From JACKCP01 sp050253255 (GTDB taxonomy: Bacteria > Desulfobacterota > Desulfobacteria > Desulfobacterales > JACKCP01), in NCBI GenBank assembly GCA_050253255.1, contig JBFWJK010000138.1, forward strand, positions 1 to 9,328: a stretch of DNA of 9,328 nucleotides. Direction: 5' to 3'. A program made the position numbers and the translations under genes. Below the pieces are notes generated by a model that did not search any database, was not told the origin of the DNA, and worked only from the letters and a program-made list of their open reading frames with translations. Positions 7,208 to 9,328 of the stretch are shown here, piece by piece; position 1 is the stretch's first letter, and every line of letters starts with the position of its first letter.

Positions 7208-7227
7208 TTGTATTTTTATAATTACAA
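7208..7227. promoter_or_regulatory. imperfect palindrome, operator candidate between divergent redox genes
   Basis: A 20-bp sequence with outer arms TTGTA and TACAA, in which eight of ten symmetric pairs match. It lies near the middle of the 137-bp divergent region. It overlaps the -10 candidate of the chemoreceptor gene on the plus strand and the -35 candidate of the superoxide reductase gene on the minus strand. A bound regulator could therefore affect both genes. The A/T-rich dyad is loosely like Fur/PerR-family boxes, but I cannot assign the protein. Confidence 0.35.
7217..7222 (+). promoter_or_regulatory. -10 element candidate for the chemoreceptor gene
   Basis: A perfect TATAAT on the plus strand, about 59 bp before the ATG at 7281. 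No recognisable -35 lies 16-18 bp upstream and there is no TGn extension, so activation by a regulator would be needed if this is the promoter. I saw no sigma-28 (flagellar) promoter pattern. Confidence 0.35.
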
Positions 7228-7280
7228 GAGTTTTGCCTTATTGTCCAACCGACTTTTTTCTATTTTAGGAGTAAAAAAAT

Positions 7281-8999
7281 ATGCTGTTCAAAAAAATATC
7301 CCTCAGAAACAAACTTCTGTTCATAGCTGTTGCAGGCCCGCTTCTTGTTTCAATTATAATGGGAATGTTTGAAATAAACACAATCAAAAAAGACAACCTC
7401 AGGATAATTGAAGAACGGAGCAAAACTGTTGTAATGATGGCTGAGGCCGCAAGGGAAGGTATGGCCAGAAGAATCAGTCTTGGAATAGTAAAGGATTTTC
7501 AAAATATTGACAAAGATGTCATAATTGAAGCCGTTCCAGTAATAACTGCGATAAGAATGGCTGAACAGAATGCCCGTAAATCCGGATATGAGTTCAGAGT
7601 TCCAAAATTCAGCCCGAGAAACAGCCAAAACACTCCAAATGAGTTTGAAGCAGAAATACTCAAGGAGCTCAGAGAAAAAAATCTTCAGGAAAAATTTGTT
7701 GAAACATCTGACAGCCTTTATTATTTCAGACCTATAAAACTTACCCGCGACTGTCTTTACTGCCACGGAGATCCAAAAGGAGAAAAAGACGCTGTTGGAG
7801 GTATTAAGGAAGGCTGGAAAGAAGGTGAAATGCATGGAGCTTTTGAAATTATTTCTTCACTTGGCCCTATGAAAAATGCAATCAGATCATCAATTATCAA
7901 TACATCTGTCATAACACTTTTAATAATCGGGTTCACCTCTTTGTTTGTCTGGTTCTTCATGAAAGTCAATATTTTAAATCCAGTCGAGAAAATAAAGAAT
8001 TTTATCCAGAAAATATCGTCAGGAGATTTGAGTTCAAAGATTGAATATGACTCAACTGACGAACTGGGTGTTATTTCTAAAGAACTTTCAAATATGCAGA
8101 ATTTTCTAAAATCAAGTATAAACGCACTTTCAGAAACATCGCATATGATGGAAGATTCGGCAAACCACCTTGAAAAACTTTCCGCCGACATGTCCAGATC
8201 TTCAGAAGATACTACAATCCAGAGCGAATCTGTTGCAGCGGCATCTGAAGAGCTGAGCTCAAACATGGAATCTGTTGCAGCGGCAATTGAACAGACTGCA
8301 ACAAACGTTTCAATGGTTTCTTCTTCTGCAGAAGAAATAAACCAGAGGATTTCTGAAACGGCTTCAAACACTGAAAAGGCAAAAACCATTTCAAACGAGG
8401 CTGTAAATCAGGCAAACGAAGCCTCGGTTCAGGTAAACAGACTCGGCGAAGCAGCGCAGGAAATCGGAAAAGCAATTGAACTTATCACTGAAATTTCCGA
8501 ACAGACAAATCTTCTTGCACTTAATGCCACAATAGAATCAGCAAGAGCAGGAGAAGCAGGTAAAGGTTTTGCAGTTGTTGCAGATGAGATAAAAAAACTT
8601 GCCCAGCAGACATACAACGCAAGCGAAGAAGTCAAAAAGAAAATTGCAGACATAAGATCCACAACAGGTGAGACAGTCAGCAGTATAAAAAATATTTCAA
8701 ATGTAATTCAGGAAGTAAACGATATTATTGTAGGAATTACAGCTGCAATGGAAGAACAGAAAATGAATATTTCTGAAATTACAGAAAATGTTTATCAGGC
8801 CTCCCAGGGCACCAGCCATGTCAGTGAAAACACATCACAGGCATCCGAGGCTGCTTCCGAAATTGCACAGAGTATAGCAAAGGTCAACTCCAATGCATCT
8901 GATACAAACGAAAAATGCAGAAATGTAAATTCCAATTCAAAAAAACTTCTTGAGATATCAGCTTCCATAAATAAAATGATAAAATCATACAAGTTTTAA
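7281..8999 (+). CDS. methyl-accepting chemotaxis protein with periplasmic c-type haem sensor domain, 572 aa
   Basis: A membrane chemoreceptor. TM1 (about 11-30) and TM2 (about 205-227) flank a periplasmic domain of about 170 residues. That domain contains C158-L-Y-C161-H162 (RDCLYCHGDP), a CxxCH motif for covalent haem c. Motif and surroundings resemble the Tll0287-like (DUF3365) family and periplasmic haem sensors of Geobacter and DcrA-type receptors. A redox, oxygen or NO-like input is therefore likely but inferred. A HAMP domain (about 228-281, P234) follows. The long coiled-coil signalling domain has the conserved tip EISEQTNLLALNATIESARA (404-423), which binds CheA and CheW. Possible methylation pairs are E323-E324, E337-Q338, E351-E352 and E491-E492. 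The arms are about 19 heptads each, and there is no C-terminal CheR-tethering pentapeptide. AGGAG precedes the ATG by about 9 nt. The gene diverges from the superoxide reductase gene. Confidence 0.95.
   Translation: MLFKKISLRNKLLFIAVAGPLLVSIIMGMFEINTIKKDNLRIIEERSKTVVMMAEAAREGMARRISLGIVKDFQNIDKDVIIEAVPVITAIRMAEQNARKSGYEFRVPKFSPRNSQNTPNEFEAEILKELREKNLQEKFVETSDSLYYFRPIKLTRDCLYCHGDPKGEKDAVGGIKEGWKEGEMHGAFEIISSLGPMKNAIRSSIINTSVITLLIIGFTSLFVWFFMKVNILNPVEKIKNFIQKISSGDLSSKIEYDSTDELGVISKELSNMQNFLKSSINALSETSHMMEDSANHLEKLSADMSRSSEDTTIQSESVAAASEELSSNMESVAAAIEQTATNVSMVSSSAEEINQRISETASNTEKAKTISNEAVNQANEASVQVNRLGEAAQEIGKAIELITEISEQTNLLALNATIESARAGEAGKGFAVVADEIKKLAQQTYNASEEVKKKIADIRSTTGETVSSIKNISNVIQEVNDIIVGITAAMEEQKMNISEITENVYQASQGTSHVSENTSQASEAASEIAQSIAKVNSNASDTNEKCRNVNSNSKKLLEISASINKMIKSYKF
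8226..8285 (+). repeat. short direct repeat inside the chemoreceptor coiled coil
   Basis: An 18-bp unit beginning GAATCTGTTGCAGCGGCA occurs at 8226-8243 and again at 8268-8285. The offset is 42 bp, equal to 14 residues or two heptads. It encodes the repeated ESVAAA around residues 317 and 331, close to the candidate methylation pairs. It fits growth of the signalling arm by whole-heptad duplication. Confidence 0.6.
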
Positions 9000-9001
9000 C
9001 A

Positions 9002-9030
9002 AACAAAGGGGGAATCTTTCCCCCTTTGTT
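9002..9030 (+). terminator. hairpin terminator after the chemoreceptor gene
   Basis: AACAAAGGGGGAA pairs perfectly with TTCCCCCTTTGTT across a three-base loop (TCT), a 13-bp stem starting two bases after the TAA stop. There is no long T-run after the stem, but the right arm itself is T-rich. The stem is by far the most stable in the window and very likely marks the 3' end of the chemoreceptor transcript. Confidence 0.75.
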
Positions 9031-9107
9031 CTGACATCCCCTGATTATGATTTTTAACTTTTTGTCTCAAAAAAAATTAAAAACTTTCACTTTTTCATAA
9101 TTGAAAC

Positions 9108-9130
9108 ATTGTATCACAAAATGATACAAT
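9108..9130. promoter_or_regulatory. perfect inverted repeat, likely activator binding site
   Basis: ATTGTATCA and TGATACAAT are perfect 9-bp arms around a CAAAA spacer. The centre (9119) is about 180 bp upstream of the -24 element of the sigma-54 promoter at 9300-9315. That is within reach of enhancer-type sites bound by sigma-54 activators. TGAAAC (9102-9107) and GTTTCA (9139-9144) form a second, slightly off-centre inverted pair around it. There is no T-run, so it is not a terminator. I cannot name the regulator. Confidence 0.6.
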
Positions 9131-9216
9131 ATTGTCTCGTTTCACAATTCTCTAAAGGATTAATACGCTTTTCCATCCGGCCCGCAGCTGATGAAAAAAT
9201 TTAACTCAATAATTAT

Positions 9217-9244
9217 TTGACAAGCAACCCAATGAATTTATAAA
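9217..9244 (+). promoter_or_regulatory. sigma-70-type promoter reading out of the window
   Basis: TTGACA (perfect, 9217-9222), a 16-bp spacer and TATAAA (five of six, 9239-9244) on the plus strand. It is the best-scoring sigma-70 pattern I see in the window. It lies 56 bp upstream of the sigma-54 promoter and would transcribe the same unseen downstream gene. Confidence 0.5.
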
Positions 9245-9299
9245 ATTTTTACAACAGTCCTTTTTAAAAAATATTTCAGAAGCTTCATTCAAAAAACTC

Positions 9300-9315
9300 T
9301 GGCACCTAATTTGCA
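9300..9315 (+). promoter_or_regulatory. sigma-54 (RpoN) promoter, -24/-12
   Basis: TGGCAC, five bases and TTGCA, with the GG and GC dinucleotides separated by exactly ten bases. This matches the RpoN consensus TGGCAC-N5-TTGC closely. It points right, with transcription expected to start about 12 bp after the GC, near or just inside the window end. The controlled gene is not visible. The inverted repeat at 9108-9130 is a plausible enhancer site. Confidence 0.75.
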
Positions 9316-9328
9316 AAAGTATTGACAT

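Larger units (their letters stand above)
7199..7227 (-). promoter_or_regulatory. promoter candidate for the superoxide reductase gene
   Basis: On the minus strand TTGTAA (7227-7222), 17 bp and TTTTAT (7204-7199), each matching the sigma-70 consensus at four of six positions, about 55 bp before the start codon. In such A/T-rich DNA this is only moderate support. The palindrome at 7208-7227 covers its -35 and spacer. Confidence 0.3.
9031..9328. other. gene-free regulatory region at the right edge
   Basis: About 300 bp with no supportable reading frame on either strand. It is A/T-rich except for a short GC patch near 9178-9190. It holds the inverted repeat at 9108-9130, two copies of TTGTCTC (9062-9068 and 9132-9138), two copies of TTTCAC (9085-9090 and 9140-9145), a sigma-70-type promoter and a sigma-54 promoter. 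All face an unseen gene to the right. Confidence 0.6.

Noticed and set aside
7757..8389. 210-codon minus-strand frame
   Set aside because: It lies wholly antisense to the chemoreceptor. The Ser/Glu/Phe-rich translation is what the opposite strand of a Glu/Ser/Ala coiled coil gives, and the chemoreceptor identity is certain.
9202..9218. Possible IHF site between the inverted repeat and the sigma-54 promoter
   Set aside because: Only a partial match to WATCAANNNNTTR (at least two mismatches) in A/T-rich DNA. DNA bending here is plausible but not supported by the sequence.
9191..9220. Nine-codon frame starting ATGAAAAAA
   Set aside because: No ribosome site precedes it, it ends inside the sigma-70-type promoter, and it is too short to support by itself.
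9322..9327. TTGACA at the extreme right end
   Set aside because: The place for a -10 is outside the window, so nothing can be said about it as a promoter.

Overview
The window looks like chromosomal DNA from an anaerobic or microaerophilic, AT-rich member of the Desulfobacterota (former Deltaproteobacteria). This is inferred from gene content, not from a marker gene. The content is a two-iron superoxide reductase (desulfoferrodoxin), a chemoreceptor with a periplasmic c-type haem motif, a tripartite RND pump, a queuosine gene and a sigma-54 promoter. I see no rRNA, tRNA, CRISPR array, insertion sequence or phage gene.

Left part, minus strand (1-780). A queF-like gene runs off the left edge, preceded by an unrecognised 65-residue protein with two membrane segments. 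Upstream of that pair is a 360-bp stretch. It holds a promoter candidate, two stem-loops (one a good minus-strand intrinsic terminator) and an 18-codon reading frame with a very strong Shine-Dalgarno sequence.

Centre, minus strand (781-6627). Three genes lie in the order outer-membrane channel, lipoprotein periplasmic adaptor, inner-membrane RND permease, with gaps of 90 and 54 bp. Together they would encode a complete envelope-spanning efflux pump. The substrate cannot be read from the sequence, and no regulator gene lies in the window.

Right part (6763-8999). The superoxide reductase gene (minus) and a 572-residue chemoreceptor gene (plus) diverge from a 137-bp intergenic region. That region contains an imperfect palindrome overlapping promoter candidates for both genes. 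One protein detoxifies superoxide. The other probably senses redox state, oxygen or a haem ligand in the periplasm and signals to the flagellar chemotaxis machinery. The pairing suggests a response to oxidative exposure.

Right edge (9000-9328). No gene is visible. After the chemoreceptor terminator there is a perfect 9-bp inverted repeat, a sigma-70-type promoter and, at the very end, a clear sigma-54 -24/-12 promoter. Both promoters point out of the window, so an activator-controlled gene probably starts just beyond it.

I did not find a clearly new multi-gene system. The least explained items are the 18-codon frame between the pump genes and their terminator, the palindrome between the redox genes, and the inverted-repeat/sigma-54 promoter arrangement at the right edge.
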